Positions 41,139 to 42,345 of a DNA stretch of 42,345 nt are shown here, in pieces; position 1 is the first letter of the stretch, and every line of letters begins with the position of its first letter. The position numbers were made by a program, and so were the translations under genes. Origin of the DNA: a virus. The notes under the pieces are model-generated. The model made no database searches, was not told the origin of the DNA, and was given only the letters and a program-made list of their open reading frames with translations. The stretch lies in IMG/VR virus record IMGVR_UViG_3300030085_000423, positions 1-42,345 of that record; one strand, 5' to 3'.

Positions 41139-41253
41139 AATTTCTCCTAACTATATTGTTATAATTTACACAACCAAGATTACCACAATATTTTATTTTT
41201 TTCCTAATCACAGGTAGTTTGTTGCAATATTTGCAAATTATTTTTCCAGCCAT
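41083..41253 (-). CDS. Zinc-ribbon protein, leaderless gene, 56 aa
   Basis: Begins MAGKIICKYCNKLPV; CKYC and CGNLGC give a four-Cys zinc ribbon, followed by a basic and then acidic tail. There is no SD, but a TAAAAT -10 ends exactly six bases before the ATG, so the message would start on it. It overlaps the 23-residue basic peptide in a different frame. Divergent from the gene at 41268. Confidence 0.55.
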   Translation of the reverse strand: MAGKIICKYCNKLPVIRKKIKYCGNLGCVNYNNIVRRNYASRKKRQKKEILIQEEE

Positions 41254-41288
41254 TATATAATTTTACTATGGCAAAAGTTACAGACAAA
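41231..41288. promoter_or_regulatory. Overlapping divergent leaderless promoters
   Basis: Plus strand: TTGCAA (41231-41236) and TATAAT (41256-41261), then six bases, then ATG at 41268. Minus strand: TTGTCT (41287-41282) and TAAAAT (41265-41260), then six bases, then ATG at 41253. The two -10 elements overlap, so only one polymerase could open the site at a time. Confidence 0.6.
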
Positions 41289-41495
41289 GTTATAGATACA
41301 AAAGCTAGAGAGGTTGCTTTACAAATAGAACAACTTATGGCAGTAGTAGATTTTAAATACAACAGACACCAAAAGTGTTTAGTGTGTAATCATAAGTACA
41401 GACACCACTTAGACGGACTACCTTGTCTATCTGATAATAATAAAAAGAAAATTATTAATAAAGATAAATGGGGTAACATAAAACCTAAGGGGTAG
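41268..41495 (+). CDS. Putative zinc-binding protein, leaderless gene, 75 aa
   Basis: A 75-residue protein starting MAKVTDKVIDTKAREVALQI; the centre has KCLVCNHKYRHHLDGLPCL (CxxC...HH...C), a likely zinc site. It is the only plus-strand gene in the right half. The ATG lies six bases after TATAAT with no SD. It ends at the first base pairs of a three-way-junction structure. Possibly an early regulator. Confidence 0.6.
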   Translation: MAKVTDKVIDTKAREVALQIEQLMAVVDFKYNRHQKCLVCNHKYRHHLDGLPCLSDNNKKKIINKDKWGNIKPKG

Positions 41496-41550
41496 TTTAG
41501 GATTTCCTCCTTTACCTAAACAAGGATGGCGGAAACGCCATCTACCCCTT
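41487..41550. other. Three-way-junction element between convergent genes
   Basis: Outer stem AAGGGGTAG/CTACCCCTT (41487-41495 with 41542-41550). Two inner hairpins: GTTTAGG/CCTAAAC (41495-41501 with 41515-41521) and GATGGCG-GAAA-CGCCATC (41525-41542) with a GNRA tetraloop. All stems are perfect. The element covers the end of the plus gene and the last codons of the nuclease gene, so it is partly coding on the minus strand. Bidirectional terminator, RNA processing site or DNA structure are options. Confidence 0.65.
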
Positions 41551-42064
41551 GTAATACTTCATCAACGCTATGCCAATCTAAATCAAGCGTATGGACTACC
41601 CCAGTTGCCAGCACTACGCTTTGCGGTACTATTAAGGTGCGTGAAAAAAATTTTTTATTTTCTGCTTCTACAATTCTGTACTCTGTCATCCAATCTATTA
41701 AATAAGGATTTATCTCACTAGGATTCCAGTAAAGGATGCGCGTAGTTGGGTAAATCCAGTAGAAAAGAAAGTCAGGAAATGTTTTCATAGCTGCACCTAT
41801 AGTCTTTTTATCTTTATGTACTATCTGTATTTCAAATGCTACATTCTCTGTATCTAACGCTTGTGTGTCAGTTTTTACTTCTATATATCTACAATTCAAA
41901 TGTCCATCTACAACAAATAAATCTGCACCTTTCATCTGTTCCTCTAATGATGCTGGTCTGCATACATATAGGTTCTTTTCATTATCTTTCTTAGAATGAT
42001 AGTAATTTCTTATTAATGTTTCTCCTAGCTCACCAATAGCTAGTTGTTCTTCAAAGTCAAACAT
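41516..42064 (-). CDS. PD-(D/E)XK-like nuclease (putative)
   Basis: A 182-residue protein starting MFDFEEQLAIGELGETLIRN. The pattern E...(GELGE), GADLFVVD and YIEVKTD (about residues 45-65) matches the core of the PD-(D/E)XK nuclease fold: Asp, Glu and Lys of the metal site. Such small proteins act as resolvases or repair nucleases. The start at 42064 has AGGAGG; the longer frame from 42133 runs across the promoter. First gene of the minus block, so probably early. Confidence 0.7.
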   Translation of the reverse strand: MFDFEEQLAIGELGETLIRNYYHSKKDNEKNLYVCRPASLEEQMKGADLFVVDGHLNCRYIEVKTDTQALDTENVAFEIQIVHKDKKTIGAAMKTFPDFLFYWIYPTTRILYWNPSEINPYLIDWMTEYRIVEAENKKFFSRTLIVPQSVVLATGVVHTLDLDWHSVDEVLQGVDGVSAILV

Positions 42065-42141
42065 TTTACCTCCTGTAACTTGTAATAAGATTATTATAGC
42101 ACTATAGTAATTTACACAAATAGTTTTTAACAACTATAGTG
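42065..42141 (-). promoter_or_regulatory. Promoter and operator-like repeat before the nuclease gene
   Basis: On the minus strand an extended -10 TG-C-TATAAT has its hexamer at 42098-42093, about 30 bases before the ATG, leaving room for AGGAGG. Upstream, CACTATAGT (42100-42108) and ACTATAGTG (42133-42141) form a perfect inverted repeat around the -35 region, a possible operator. Confidence 0.55.
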
Positions 42142-42244
42142 TTACAGGTAAGCGCTATCGGTACGGCAAAAAGCTAACTGCATCTAAAAGATGGACTGGG
42201 ATTACCACAAAGTTAGTACCCAAGGACACTAGAAAGTTTTAAAC
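42142..42244. other. Nested hairpin before the right terminal repeat
   Basis: GGTAC (42160-42164) with GTACC (42216-42220), inside it TAACT (42175-42179) with AGTTA (42211-42215), and inside that CATCT-AAA-AGATG (42181-42193). No reading frame. An imperfect folded element within the control region; not recognised. Confidence 0.4.
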
Positions 42245-42342
42245 TCAAATTCTTTTTTTATGCGTAGCATATATGTCCGCTAATGCGCAGAAAGACCCCC
42301 CATATTCGTACTATAAAAAAGAGTTATTTAACTTCTTTTTTA
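42245..42342. repeat. Right copy of terminal direct repeat
   Basis: Identical to 1-98 over 98 bases; see the left copy. The last three bases of the window (42343-42345) read ACA against CCA at the left. Confidence 0.95.
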
Positions 42343-42345
42343 ACA

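Noticed and set aside
42160-42220. Known riboswitch or self-cleaving ribozyme
   Set aside because: No hammerhead or other conserved core sequence I can recognise; left as a nested hairpin.

Overview
The window looks like a complete or nearly complete tailed-phage genome. Its first 98 bases recur exactly at the end (1-98 = 42245-42342), as expected of a circular or terminally redundant assembly. It is AT-rich, densely packed and divided into two convergent gene blocks. I find no integrase, repressor, DNA polymerase, primase, replicative helicase, tRNA or CRISPR array. The host is not stated. An AT-rich, probably marine, actinobacterium is my best guess (confidence about 0.5), for three reasons: an r1t-type holin; metallophosphoesterase and ERF-like proteins of kinds I associate with actinophages; and several genes whose -10 hexamer sits exactly six bases before the ATG, indicating leaderless mRNA.

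Plus-strand block (850-10608): small, mostly unknown and often cysteine-rich proteins joined by TAATG stop-start overlaps. Then come a MoxR/CobS-like AAA+ ATPase with a VWA-domain partner, a strong terminator (8262-8298), and a separately promoted leaderless operon with an HTH-like protein, a metallophosphoesterase, a mini zinc protein and an ERF-like/SSB-tailed ssDNA protein. Between 2658 and 3162 lies a 0.5-kb non-coding tract of successive long hairpins (stems of 20-24 bp).

Minus-strand block (42064 down to 10665), in transcription order: a PD-(D/E)XK-like nuclease; a cluster of very basic small proteins; TerL with a zinc finger and HTH at its N-terminus; portal; a 2851-residue polyvalent protein (ASCH domain, a SLOG-type fold apparently split by a long insertion, and an FGDN-type domain); probable ejected or internal virion proteins including a lysozyme-like one; scaffold and SU10-like capsid protein with their own promoter and terminator; connector, beta-propeller tail protein and tail fibre proteins; and a lysis cassette with its own very good promoter. 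The lack of any recognisable tail-tube, sheath or tape-measure gene suggests a short-tailed (podovirus-like) virion; this is inference.

The two blocks diverge from a control region of about 1.1 kb spanning the circular junction (42065-42345 plus 99-849). It is rich in inverted repeats and contains a self-contained small-RNA candidate (about 124-229) with extended -10, closing stem, GNRA tetraloop hairpin and U-tract. They converge at 10609-10664 around a stem-loop. Main candidates for new biology: the hairpin array, the small RNA, the split SLOG domain, the three-way-junction element at 41487-41550 and the -10/N6/ATG leaderless genes.
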